From: Zygnema cylindricum
Taxonomy: Eukaryota; Streptophyta; Zygnematophyceae; Zygnematales; Zygnemataceae
DNA length: 52,732 nt
Direction: 5' to 3'
Assembly: GCA_037447655.1 (NCBI GenBank)
Contig: JBBHKE010001575.1
Location: forward strand, 64,001 to 116,732
Position numbers and translations under genes: made by a program. Below, piece after piece: positions 20,505-52,732 of the stretch. Position 1 is the stretch's first letter. The number at the start of each line of letters is the position of its first letter. The notes beneath the pieces were generated by a model that was not told the origin of the DNA, made no database searches, and saw nothing but the letters and a program-made list of their open reading frames with translations.

Positions 20505-22524
20505 TAACTTTCTCTCAGAGGACTCCCAGACTTTTTTAAAGTCCGAATGGGCGACTTTCTGGAGGTTTTGATGACTGTACTCCGTACTCAACGACATTCA
20601 CATGTTCGTTTGCAGTTAGGGTAAAACACAATTGTATAGAAGAGCCCTTCGTTAGCGGAAAAAGTTAACGGACTCACAAGCACTTTCCATCCCAAACTAA
20701 ATAATTTGACCAATAGAATCTCGTTATTAGCTACCGTTCCCACATACTACCGTAACGAAAGGCTCTACGTTACAACGCCTTTTTACCCTTACTATCCACC
20801 AAATATCAGGGTACCATACATTGTTTTCCTCTCCACTTTTCAGGAAACCAGCCTTAAGCAACCTTAAGTACAGTGGTATAAACACAACAACGTATTAAAC
20901 AGTGATAAATATTTCCCAAAGTGAATTGTGGTGTAAACCTTGTTTCAGAATTGATTTCAGGGAGATTTGTCGACATGTGTTTACAGATTCCACTTGCATT
21001 CATTCTGCTTTCAATTTCCATACATGCAATTTGACAAATCCATAATCATGCCAAAAATATGCGAAGAAAGCAACCATCCCATGAAGAATTCAATTTTGTG
21101 AAAAAAGGTAAATCTGTGAAAAAGGCAACTCTGTGAAAAAAGTAACTGTGAAAAAAGTAACTCTGTGAAAGAAGTAATTCCTGTGAAATAAGTAGCTTAA
21201 ACTTATAATTTCCACATTGCGGTTGACAGAAGTTTGAAAACTCTCAACACTATCTCACCAACTAAGAAAAGCCCCAACTTTTGATCACGAAATCCAAACT
21301 AATTAGAGCTTTCCTAAATAAAACAGGACAACACGACTATCTACACAAATTTGTCACGTTGTTGGAAAATCAACCTCTTTGTACACAATCAATATTGATC
21401 CAACAATAATTACTGCGCCTGATAGCAGTAAAAAAATGATATTAACGGAATAATTGGGAGCTAATTTTTTTCTGCACCTAAAAAAAAACTCCCTTTTCTA
21501 AATCTAAAATCAGACACTACAAGTGGTACCGCAAACAAGAGTGACCCACGGAGAAAGGGAGCCTGCATATTTTTGCCTCGCAAGATTTTTCTACCCCTAG
21601 TAGTAGCCTGGAACTCTGCAAACAATGAGAAAGATATCAACTGCCAGGACCAAAAAAAATCTCTTTAAGACAAAAATACGTACTTCAAAACTATCATAAT
21701 GCCAAATGGGCATCAAACTAGGAATAATTTGCAACAAAAACTTGGAAAACCTCAAAACGTTTCCAACTAATTGTACAAAATGCTGACAACTGACCTTCCA
21801 TGAAGAGTGAAAAGACGACCCTTCTCCTTCTCCTCATCCTTCTCCCAGCAATCACATACAGTTATTACAGCAGATAATCTTGCAATAAGTTTTTCCCCTT
21901 TTTTGGACCCAGAGAAGGTAGTGAGCTCTTTTTCTTACGCATCTTTTTCCAAAATAGTGCCCACCAGATACTTTTCAATAAGTCGATCCACACAAATAAT
22001 GGTTTATGCGAGCGGAATTCACAGGTTACATGACAACCATGTTTTCGATATTCCCTCCAACACCCAGCTTAAATTGTAAATTGACAGGGTCAGCCACTTT
22101 TAGACAGTGGCAAACATGAATGGGTTCAGCTTTAAATTACAGGGCTAGAGAAAAAATAATGATTTCAAGAAAACTTAACATACTAAAACCATCCCTCGTA
22201 TACTAGGAGAACGTCACAACAAACAAAAACACCGGAACCATTTCCTTTTAACGGTTCAATAATCTCTCTCCTCTCCCACTCTCTGTAGAAGTCTTGAAAT
22301 CTTTTAGCCAAACTTTCTACTCAGACTGTAACCTAAACTCCTTGCTAAGCACCAAAATTTTATAGCCACTAGTATTTCTAAATTCGGTAGACGACAGTCC
22401 GACAACAAAACAGACATGAAGTTCTAATTTTTGCCAGTTAGTCTTGCACATCCACCTTCGAAACCTCTAAACCCTAGGATGAATGGTTATTACAAATTCA
22501 TTCCGCAGATTCTCAGAATCATCA
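20505..22524. other. Gene-free stretch, includes short tandem array
   Basis: No supported gene was found. At 21096-21196 a ~17-20-bp unit (CTGTGAAAAAAGTAA) is repeated about six times with indels. The remainder is AT-rich and may include the 3' untranslated region of the minus-strand gene ending at 22525. Confidence 0.5.
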
Positions 22525-24612
22525 TCAGTCGTCTGCAACTTTTGGATTAAAGCAACAAGAAAACGGGCCCCCCTTATTCCCAGATTTTGTAGACAGTTTT
22601 GATTGTGGATAACCAGAAGATGACTTCATCGGGACTGCATTTGGCGTTTGTGGGTAAGCCCTCCTTGACCCTATAAAGTCAATCTTGCCTGGAGTTTGGG
22701 GCTTTGTATATTCAGGAGAAACAGCTCTACTCTGAACCCTTGACCTAACTTTAACGGTTAACCTTTTTTCTTCAGGAGAAGTACCTCTGCTTTGTGGTCG
22801 TGAGAATCTTCCTTCAGGTGAAGAAGCTCTACTTTGTCTTTGCGACGTAGGCTTTGGAGAAGTAAACCTTCCTTCAGGTGAAGTAGCTCTGCTTTGCCTT
22901 CGTGAGACAGGAAGATGAAAAAATGAGTTCTGTCTTTCCCCAGACAAACGTGGAGAGAGAGGTTGTTTACTATCAAATGACCCATTCCTGGTCCTCGGAG
23001 AACCTCTTGACAAAGGAGAAGAAACAGAGTGTTCGGGAGAACCCGGTCGACTGCCTCGAATAGGAAATATCCTGAGAGGAGAAGATGCAGACACTCTCCT
23101 CGGTGATTGGGCAAAAGTTGGTCCAGGAGACTGCAGCACTTTAACTTTTGGAGACATTGGCAAATGATATGAAAGATGTGGAGGTGGTAATGGAGGTAAA
23201 CCTTGTGAGCTGGCGACACTCACCAAACTTGTAGATCTCTCAACTTCATGGCCTTCAGCATTTTCAGCTTTCGGTAAAGAATCATGTGCATCATCGATAA
23301 ACGCGTCTTTAAAATACTCGATGAGGTCTTCGTCTGGGTGATCAAGCTCTTGCTTCTCTACCTCCGGTTCTGACTCTGACTTTTCTGACTCTTGTGGAGG
23401 CAGACTAATTAAACTATTTGACATGTTTTCCTGCTTCAAAAGATCAAAATAATCAAGGACCTGCTCGGAAATCTTATCCATGTTAAACTTCGGAAGTGTT
23501 TCCAGTAAAAATGACGCCCCCGGAACATCCAATTTGTAAAGTTCCTTCATAAGCCGTTCCACTTCCTCCGGATGGTCCAAAATGAAATCCTCGAAGGGAT
23601 TCTCCATGAATTCTCGAGCTTCAGATGATGCTATATGTTTGTAAACCTCCAATATCTGTACGTGAAAATCTTTCGCATTGTCATCAAGCTCTTCATGCTC
23701 CAGCCCCTCTTTAAAATCCTCCCACTCATTTTTCCACTTTTCAAACTCGTCATCTAGTCCAACAAGTTGCTTGAATAACACAGTCGCTTGTTTTTCCTGT
23801 TTTTCCTGATTTTCCTGATTTTCCACAGGCGCCTCTTTGACTCCGCTTGCATTTGATTTCCAGCTCAATTTCTTTGGAGCCTCATTTGTCTTCTTTTCCT
23901 CCTTGTGACTCTCATCGTCGCTTCCATCATTTAACGATGCCTCCAGGTCCGGATCCCTCACAAAGACAGGCTCTTCAATGTCCCCCAATGCTTCGTCTTC
24001 CTCTTCCTCCTCTTCCTCACTTTCCTCGCCTTCCTCCTCGCTATCATTCGTTTCATTGTCACTTCCACTTCCCGATTCCGTACTTTCTGCTTCGGAAGAC
24101 TCTTTCTCCTCCTCTTCATCCTCCTCCTCCCCCTCCTCCTCGTCTTCATCCTCATCTTCCTTCTCATCTTCAGAATTGTCAACCGGCCCGACACCGTCCA
24201 TCTCCTCCACCTCAAGAATGGTAAAAAACTCAGCGATAACGTCCAAAATATTTTGTACTCCCTGCTTAACACAACCTTCCGATAGCATTGCCGCTCCAGG
24301 AACTCCCTTTTTACTGAAAAGTATCAATATCTCCTCCAAATCATCCTCGATTCCCATCGCTTGGTGAGCCTCAGCACGGACCATAAACTTCTTCATTTGG
24401 TCATCTGCCCTCTTATAGATACGAACCACCGTATCTTGGTAAGAGTCTCTCTCCTGTTTCATTCGACTTACCAGTGAATCCTTCATCCAGGCCCACCGCC
24501 TTTGAAACTCTTCCAATGATTCATCAAATCCAATCAGGTTCTTAAAAAATGAGACTCCAACACTTGCTGCGGAAACTGCCGAAGCGAGAGCATCGGGAGC
24601 CTCCTGCCCCAT
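22525..24612 (-). CDS. Unrecognised 695-residue protein with duplicated domain, acidic linker and SPE-repeat tail
   Basis: A single uninterrupted frame from ATG (MGQEAPDALA) to TGA encodes 695 residues. Residues 21-138 and 278-397 are diverged copies of one domain: FKNLIGFDESLEEF aligns with FKQLVGLDDEFEKW, KKGVPGAAML with KLDVPGASFL, and both end in an EFF or YFD helix. Both are probably all-helical. Residues 145-215 are almost wholly Glu/Asp/Ser. The tail (about 460-695) is basic, Ser/Pro-rich, with four QSR(A/G)xSPE units at about 573, 593, 607 and 627, proline-directed kinase-like sites, and ends GPFSCCFNPKVADD, a possible acylation pair. The next gene is 5 kb away. Intronless, unlike its neighbours. 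A scaffold or microtubule-associated role is conceivable for such a tail, but I see no family I recognise. Confidence 0.85.
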   Translation of the reverse strand: MGQEAPDALASAVSAASVGVSFFKNLIGFDESLEEFQRRWAWMKDSLVSRMKQERDSYQDTVVRIYKRADDQMKKFMVRAEAHQAMGIEDDLEEILILFSKKGVPGAAMLSEGCVKQGVQNILDVIAEFFTILEVEEMDGVGPVDNSEDEKEDEDEDEEEGEEEDEEEEKESSEAESTESGSGSDNETNDSEEEGEESEEEEEEEDEALGDIEEPVFVRDPDLEASLNDGSDDESHKEEKKTNEAPKKLSWKSNASGVKEAPVENQENQEKQEKQATVLFKQLVGLDDEFEKWKNEWEDFKEGLEHEELDDNAKDFHVQILEVYKHIASSEAREFMENPFEDFILDHPEEVERLMKELYKLDVPGASFLLETLPKFNMDKISEQVLDYFDLLKQENMSNSLISLPPQESEKSESEPEVEKQELDHPDEDLIEYFKDAFIDDAHDSLPKAENAEGHEVERSTSLVSVASSQGLPPLPPPHLSYHLPMSPKVKVLQSPGPTFAQSPRRVSASSPLRIFPIRGSRPGSPEHSVSSPLSRGSPRTRNGSFDSKQPLSPRLSGERQNSFFHLPVSRRQSRATSPEGRFTSPKPTSQRQSRASSPEGRFSRPQSRGTSPEEKRLTVKVRSRVQSRAVSPEYTKPQTPGKIDFIGSRRAYPQTPNAVPMKSSSGYPQSKLSTKSGNKGGPFSCCFNPKVADD

Positions 24613-24627
24613 CCTGTCAAACTATTA

Positions 24628-24830
24628 AGGTTTTCTGAATAACCTTAACAAAAACCTTAACAGAGTCTTCACAAAATCTTAACAAAGTCTCTACAAAATT
24701 ATCAAAGTCTTTAACAAAAACTTTAACAAAACCTTGACAGAACTTTAACAAAACGTTAACGAAATTTTAACGAATCTTTGACGAAAATACGCAAAGACTT
24801 TGACAAAACCTTAAGAAAACCGTAACAAAG
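24628..24830. repeat. Degenerate CTTTAACAAAA tandem array upstream of the 695-aa gene
   Basis: CTTAACAAAA, CTTTAACAAAA, GTCTTTAACAAAA and variants recur about 14 times with an 11-18-bp period. The array begins 15 bp upstream of the start codon, in the presumed 5' untranslated region or promoter. Confidence 0.7.
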
Positions 24831-27800
24831 TGAGTTATGTAGAAGAAGAAGCATTGATAATTTACTTCGTAGGACACTCTTGAATATGTGAAAGGATTAC
24901 TTTGTTGAAAAAATATACTCTGGAATAAAACTTTAGATTGAAGAGGTGACTGCAATGAAGACATAAATAACGTTCTTATCTAAGTTTATAACACAGGAAA
25001 GCACGAAATAAAGAGTTTCTACCGGAGTCTTGTTGTTGTGAGCTGGTAGAGAAAAGCCAAAAAAATGGTATTAGGATAAAGAAAATGTGCTTCCTAAGGA
25101 CCAGCACCTAGTAAGGTTGAGAAAACGGTATTGTGAAAAGAACAGGAACAGTGTTTCGCAAAAATGCAACATGTTATTTTACTGGAAGAGTAAAAAGAAT
25201 GCAAGTATTCTGTAACAGTGCCAAACTCGAGACCGAAACCCTAAAAATGTGACGAACAAGATGGTAAAGTTAAAACAGAACAGTTTTAAGAACAACGTGA
25301 CGGAAAAAGAAGACTAGACCATAACGTTGAAGTGCACATACCGACAAAAAATAATAATAATAGAAAAATAAAATTCTGCACTGCACACTACAAACTATGA
25401 CTGCAATAGCCAATCAAAAGTCCGTTCATGTCACAGAAGTCTATGGTCGTATTCTAAGAATTACGAAAGAATTTCAGAGAAGAAAGTAGGAATTTTCGAT
25501 AAATAAACAGCGGTTGGAAATGACAACCTTTTCCAAAGTGACAAAATTGAAAACTAACCCCCACGTGAAGTCATAATTAAATTAGTAATACCTTGCAAAG
25601 CGTTCAACCCAACATTTAAGCCCTTGATCCTAAAATAGTGTTGATGACGCTAAGTTCTTGCTGCTAACATTAATTGTTCGAATGGTTCGAATCACGCCAC
25701 GTCAACTGATTTAGACTTGGTAAAAATGTTATAAACCCCACGATAGTAGCTCTTTGACTCTGATGGCCGTACACCGGTACAGCTACAGAGCGAGAAAAGC
25801 CCTCCTTTTCACTGAAAGTCTGATGAGGTCGGTGGAATTCAGCTTGTGACAAAAGGACGAATAAAGCTCAGCGACCGGAAACTGTTTCCGATTTTTCAGA
25901 AAATAGACCAATCGAAGACGATGACAAAGTCCACTCAAGTTTTAGAATCGATAAAGTTCACAGACATGATAACAATAAACCAATCGAAGATTACGATGAC
26001 AGATAAATATCTTTTATTAGGACTACAGAATCGTATGTGCCATGTTCGGTTTACAACACTGGAAATCACGGGAACCAAGAAAGACAGCCCGTACTTTTAA
26101 ATGCACAATTATTGGCCCGATTCCGTACATTGTACAACAGTGACATTTGTCAGTGCCGACAAAACAGCTGGGCACAAAAGGTACAGTTGCATGCGTTCGC
26201 ACATTGGTCAAACGCAGCCGATGGCTGGTGCCATGTGAAATGTGAATAGTATAATAATGATGACGTCATATGGTACGGTGCCCGTCTCTAAACCTTCTTT
26301 TCTTTACTGCAAAGCGTCAGATGGAAAGATCATCCGGGTACAAAAAGGGTAAACCAAGGAAACACATTTGAAGACCTTTTTTACATTTAATGTAGACTTT
26401 TAAAGTTAAAAAGAAAAATGAAAATCAAATGCAAACTAAAACTACACCGTGAATTGCTAATAGTGTCAATAAATTACTAGTGTAGATTATTTTGGGTTAA
26501 GGGCTTGAAGCCAACAAAATACTGACGCTAATTTACACGTATAGGACTAATTTTGGATACACATTCACGTAGTGTAGCAGCCATGGTCTGTTAAACCTAA
26601 GTGTGTACAATCTACTCTCAGGTGAATCGTACAATATGTCCTGTTCGTACAGTTTTCTTGAGTAGATTTGCGTCCCATTAAAGTATTAAACTTGAAAGTG
26701 TACAATCTACTATCAACATCGTGGCAACTTTTTTCAGCGTAAGTACCCTATCGATCGGGCGGCTAAAGATTTCGTTTTTTACGGACAAGAAAAAAAACGG
26801 ACAGACGGATTTCGTTTTTTTTTCGTTTTTTCCTTTTTTCGTTTTTTGTTTTTTTCCTTTTTTTGGTCGATTCAAGTATCCAACATCATCCTTTTCGGGC
26901 GACGGACGGCCGAAGTTTTCCCGCAAACCTTAGTTGTTACCTTCGACAAAGTTGTACCAAATAAGTAATCATTATCAAGCGCTAACATCCGAATTTTGAA
27001 ACAGGAAAAATGAAAAGCAAATAAAATAAGTCACCAAGAGTCCCAACTCGCAAGACAAAACCAAAAGAGTGGAACAAAAAAATACAATAAAATATAAAAA
27101 CCGAAAGGTTTGAAATTAAGAGACAACGGCGAGGAGAAAGAAGAGGGAGAGAGAGGGGATACAGAGTGAATGGGAGAGGAAAGGAGGCAAGAGTGAGTTA
27201 GTGCGAAGGAGAGAGAAAGAAAGAGAAAGAGAAAGACAAAGACAGGGAGAGAAAGAGAGACTAAACTACGTCGTGGACCTCAAAGGTGGATGGTTGAAGA
27301 ACAAGGGGACGAAAGGACGAGAAAAAAGGTACATGTGAATAGCGAGAAACGAGGTTCAAAGCACCAAAACACCAACTCCATAAACATGTCATGAATATGT
27401 CATCGCCGTTCACAAGAACAGTTAAGAACCAGAACTAACCCGACAGCGAAGATGCTTTAGTTCAATTCGAGGAACCCAATTTTCAATCGAATACAAAATA
27501 ATTTTTTTGAGGATAGAGAAGAGCAAACTGCCGTGTTACTCAGGTATTGTAGCGAGTTCGATAGGAAGGTCCCATAGCATAACCTCGCCGACTTATGTGA
27601 GAGAAATCGGTTTCTAGAGTTGAATCAAACGATTGGGGCACAAATGTAAGCCGAGCCCAACGGATATCTCGACACCCGAATGCCTTCTAAAGGAGGTAGT
27701 GTATGGGAATCGGGAGGAGAGGAAAGAGGAAGAAGTGAAGGTGACAAGATAAGGCACTTAGATAATTGAACTGAAAGTTTGAATTGTGCCTCTAACATAA

Positions 27801-29612
27801 CTGTGAAGTGTGGACAAATTGATTCACAAAGCCAGTGTTATTCGAGTCACCAACTACTGAAAAAAAACACAATTATTGAAGGAAAAGGTACACCATCGCT
27901 ATTAGTGTTAATGCTTTTATCGCCACTTACAACATCTTTTCTCTGTGCACGCGTCCAATTTTTGATTGGAGACCGCCGATTGGAAGGTGACTATCTTTCT
28001 TTTCAATCGCAACCGTCGAATTGACAAAACTGAAAGGGTGCACAGAGAAAATATGTATGAAGTGACGAATAAAACATCAACACTAATCGCAATAAAAGGT
28101 TTACTGTTTCGTACGATTTTGGTAATTCGACCTATACAAAAAACTAGCGTACATGTAAAGGACAGTACCTTTTGTACATTTACTTTGAAAGAAAAGAAGA
28201 AAAGAAGAAACGAAAAAAAAAAAGAAAAGAAAAGGAAAGAAAAGAAAAGAAAAAAAAGAAAAGAAAAGTAGAAAAGTGGAAAAGTAGTTGTAGAAGAGTT
28301 CCTGATGATGATAGATTTATTCACAAACCACAAGTACACCCAACAAAATTAATGTGGATGATATTTTTTTTTGAAACATTGATGGGGCAGTTCTATTTCC
28401 GTACCACTTGTAATTTATACGAAAACAATGATTTCTCCTCTTCAAAAACTCAAAATTATGATACAAAAAAAAAAAAGTAAAACAAAATCTTTTGACCGTT
28501 AAAAACTCATCTGATGTCCATCCATAATACACCAAAACCAACACTAATACCGACTCCAACTCTACTATTTCAACAAGAGGACGATAAAAACGGACCAAAT
28601 CGAAAACTGAAACGGAAACGACCATGAAACTGTACTCGGACGGACCATGGGAATCATGCTCGACCATGGAAATGTTGTGAGAATTGTATTAAAGCTTTGA
28701 AATTTTCCCGAAGGAGCTATCGTTGGAAAGTTGTACCACCACCTGTAAACACACAATGGCCATATCCACAAACACACAACACTTTGAAATAAATATGAAT
28801 AAAAATGAATAAATATGAGTATAAAACGACATTTGAAAATGTAGCATATATACATTAATTAGTATTATATACATTGTGAAATTTCCAAAGACAACAAGTC
28901 CAGCCCCATCTATCCTTATCACAGAAAAGACACTAACCATATCACAAACTATGGGTACTTTCGATCATTTTTCAGTTTTGGCCATGCCACCCCTTTTGTA
29001 CCCTGGACTCAGATGGGTTACCATCGTGCTTTTTAATTTATCCTGCTTTTACAAATAATTATAAATACACCAAATAAATAGAGTCAAACTGGCATGTGAA
29101 CAATACAATAACTTCTTCACTCCATACAAACTACAAAATCCTTCAGTTTTTGATCTCACCTCAACCTTGTTTCCCACAGCTAATTAGTGTGGATTTCGTT
29201 AACAAGTTTGTACTGTGGTAAAAATGACAATTAACACTAATTTGACACAAAGAATGTAATCATAACTCTATAGAACTTAGTGCATTTCATACTGGTTTAC
29301 TTTGCACTAAACAGATGTGGATAAAATAGCCCTTACAATAGAATAGATTTGCTTTTCTGTGGACCATACTAATATTGGTAAGGTTAAAAAAACACTGAAC
29401 TCACTAACGAGAACTGTGGAAAACTCAAATCTTCACCTCAATACAGGAGAAAAATTACAAAAAGTTAATAAATACCAGATATGATTATCACACCAAATCA
29501 GATCTCTGTAATGCCACACAATGAAGTTAAAAAGACGGCTCTTTCACATCCGTCTAATACATCCTTTTAAAGAAACTTTCACAAAAACCTTACAAAAGAA
29601 AAAAGTAGCGTG
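24831..29612. other. Long gene-free stretch with low-complexity tracts
   Basis: No supported gene was found. Recognisable items are a T-rich tract of TTTTCGTTTTTT units at 26776-26870, GA-rich DNA at 27119-27265, an AAGAAA-rich tract at 28190-28270, and a faint protein-like frame near 27440-27700 (CERNRFLELNQTIGAQ) broken by stops. The last few hundred bases before 29613 probably hold the 3' untranslated region of the SDR-MDR gene. Confidence 0.5.
26445..26574. mobile_element. Small mariner-type MITE
   Basis: It is flanked by TA (26443-26444 and 26575-26576). The left end CACCGTGAATTGCTAATAG matches the family; the right-end complement is CACTACGTGAATGTG, an imperfect partner. It is non-coding. 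Confidence 0.5.
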
Positions 29613-43168
<13,556 letters not shown>

Positions 43169-44221
43169 GTTTGTATGACAACGACAAAAAATACAATAAT
43201 TTACCAAAAAATACAATGGCGACGATGTAATAGCCGAAGATGGAGCTTTGCAATACCTATCCTGAAGCAAGACTGGAAAATATCAATAAGGGGACAAGAC
43301 AAAAAAAATCCTCTCCTTTAAATGAAGGTGACAGTTAAAATCAAATAGCCACATGAAACAGTGATAAAGAGATACAGTTTGAAGTAAAGAAACGCAAGTA
43401 AAGCAAGTAAACTACAGTATCGAGACAGCGGAAAAAGTTGCACTCGAACTGAATACATTGTTTTGTAGTGCACGAAACGTATTTCAATTTCGTATTTTAT
43501 TTAAAAAATAAAAAAAATCAAAAAATTCAGAAAATATTGGCATAAATATTAATTATTAAATAAGATACGACAATTGAAGAGCATTGTATCGGGAAGAGTG
43601 TTCTGCTCGTGTAGTGGAATCCACAGCAGTTGAAGTACAAGTAAAGTACAGTAGAATACTGTACTGTAGTTCACATGCACATGTATTAATTCTGGATAAC
43701 GCCCTTTGTGGAGAATCCTACATTCTTTTGCAGTCAATAAGGGTCAAGGCTGTCAAGCGTAGTCGAGAAAGTGCTGATCCAGTCATGTTTCTCGTCTTTC
43801 TTGGTAGATTTCCATTGGTGAATTTCTGTCTGATTTTGCTTCGTGGCATAGATTTTGGGATTTTTATCGATGAACGGGGGGAGAGCTGAGAGCAGGCTGG
43901 AAAAGTACAGCCACGTCATCTAGCTACAGTAGTCACAAATTGGCGTCGTCTGGTTCTCATGTAGTTACGCCACTCATCCCCAGCCGCCATGTGCCGCCAG
44001 AAATCGAAAAAAAGAAACAAAATTCACTAATTCAGCAAGCCAAGCACAAAGAGAAACAAAGAAGCGAGGACGGAATTGATTCGCGCGAGAGATACGGCGC
44101 CGGAGAAAGAAATAACGCATGAAAGAAGGAGAGAGAGAGAGAGAGGGCGTGTGTGTGCGTGAGACGTGACAGCGTGTTGCGGGAGAGAGAGGAACTCACA
44201 CACAAATTACCTTTTTCTTCA
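43169..44221. promoter_or_regulatory. Shared upstream region of two divergent genes
   Basis: The SDR-MDR start codon (43168, minus) and the TTC27-like start codon (44222, plus) face away from each other across 1.05 kb, so both promoters lie here. GTACAGTA-GAA-TACTGTAC at 43646-43664 is a perfect 8-bp inverted repeat. A GA-repeat (44124-44145) lies just upstream of the TTC27-like start, probably in its leader. No TATA box can be assigned with confidence. Confidence 0.55.
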
Positions 44222-51971
<7,750 letters not shown>

Positions 51972-52180
51972 GTGAGATTTGTGGGTTTTTTAGGGTTTTT
52001 CTAGGGTTTTCTAGGGTTATTTCAATGTTTTAATTTTGTACGGTTTTTGGGTTTTTGTCATTCTTTATATTTTGTAGGGTGTCTAAGATTTATAGTAGCT
52101 TTTCAGGGATTTCTAGGTTTATTTCAATATCTTTTATTTTGTACAGTTTTGGAGTTTTCTTAGGATTTTTTGGGGTTTTA

Positions 52181-52329
52181 CGCAATGAGCTCTTTCTATT
52201 ATAACAACCTTGGTGAGATTTGTCTTATTTCTCATGATATTCTTTATATTTGTATGGTTAAGGTTTTTGGTAGTTTTTCAGAGTTTTCTAGGTTTATTTC
52301 AAGGTTTTATACTCAAGAACGAGCTCTTG
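52181..52329 (+). repeat. Degenerate copies of the exon 7/intron 7 junction
   Basis: TGAGCTCTTTCTATTATAAC and CTTGGTGAGATTTG at 52186-52221 repeat the end of exon 7 and its donor (51948-51980). A third partial copy, ACTCAAGAACGAGCTCTT, is at 52311. Between them TTTTCTAGGTTTATTTCAA words also recur, so a ~130-240-bp unit has been tandemly duplicated inside the intron. Confidence 0.65.
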
Positions 52330-52521
52330 ATTTTTTTAAAGTTTATTAGAGTTTAAAGTGAATTTGTTTTCACCTTTTTTCTAAGGTTTGTTTACGCTTT
52401 TTTAAGGGTTCACTTTTTAGGACGAAGACTTAATATGTAGAGATTTTTCGTAAGGTTCGGGTTTTAATAGTGTGTATATTTAGTGTTCTCTTAAATTGTT
52501 AAGGATTTTCTTGCATACATG

Positions 52522-52526
<5 letters not shown>

Positions 52527-52614
<88 letters not shown>

Positions 52615-52631
52615 CCCCCCTCTCTCTCTCC

Positions 52632-52680
<49 letters not shown>

Positions 52681-52701
52681 TCTCCCTCTCTCTCTCCCCC
52701 C

Positions 52702-52732
<31 letters not shown>
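52527..52732. repeat. (CT)n microsatellite at window end
   Basis: About 200 bp of CT repeats with CCC interruptions ends in TATATATA. The window stops inside it. Confidence 0.95.

Noticed and set aside
23847-24367. Plus-strand Ser/Pro-rich ORFs
   Set aside because: Shadows of the Glu/Asp/Ser linker of the minus-strand 695-residue gene.
51985-52040. Telomere-like TTTAGGG words
   Set aside because: Only a few irregular TTCTAGGG/TTTAGGG units within a T-rich intron; not a telomeric array.

Overview
The window reads as intron-rich, AT-rich, repeat-laden nuclear DNA of a eukaryote, most probably a streptophyte (land plant or charophyte alga). Three things point that way. A TTC27-like gene and an SDR-MDR fusion gene have the architecture known from plants. 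An exon fragment is NRT2 nitrate-transporter-like. A Ty1/copia primer-binding site matches the anticodon arm of plant initiator tRNA-Met. The species cannot be named from the sequence. All reconstructed introns are GT-AG.

Bases 1-20.5 kb are transposon territory. In order they hold: the end of a Ty3/gypsy polyprotein (integrase plus a broken PHD-like finger); a decayed pogo-like DNA transposon with intron-split transposase, flanked by clusters of an AGCGACGAC motif; a complete but decayed Ty1/copia element (LTRs 7916-8982 and 13333-14397) with a Drosophila-copia-style half-tRNA primer site; two tandem PIF/Harbinger-like MITEs sharing TAA target sites; and a nest in which a mariner-type MITE sits exactly at the edge of a hAT-type MITE, which itself split an older open reading frame. 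An inverted second copy of the hAT-type MITE follows.

Bases 20.5-29.6 kb hold one convincing gene, an intronless 695-codon minus-strand ORF (22525-24612). It encodes two diverged copies of an unrecognised ~120-residue helical domain, an acidic linker and a basic Ser/Pro tail with four QSR(A/G)xSPE repeats. I do not recognise the family, and this is my best candidate for something undescribed.

Bases 29.6-43.2 kb are one minus-strand gene that I could assemble completely: 17 exons, 638 codons, an N-terminal short-chain dehydrogenase fused to a C-terminal quinone-oxidoreductase-type medium-chain reductase. Its introns are crowded with MITEs, minisatellites and a (TA)n tract.

From 44.2 kb to the end, in head-to-head orientation with it, runs a TTC27-like gene (seven exons, 564 codons visible, 3' end beyond the window). 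Its fifth exon is present twice, and between the copies lies a foreign NRT2-like exon. The two copies differ almost only by homopolymer-length indels, which suggests an assembly artefact as much as a biological rearrangement. No tRNA, rRNA or CRISPR locus was seen.
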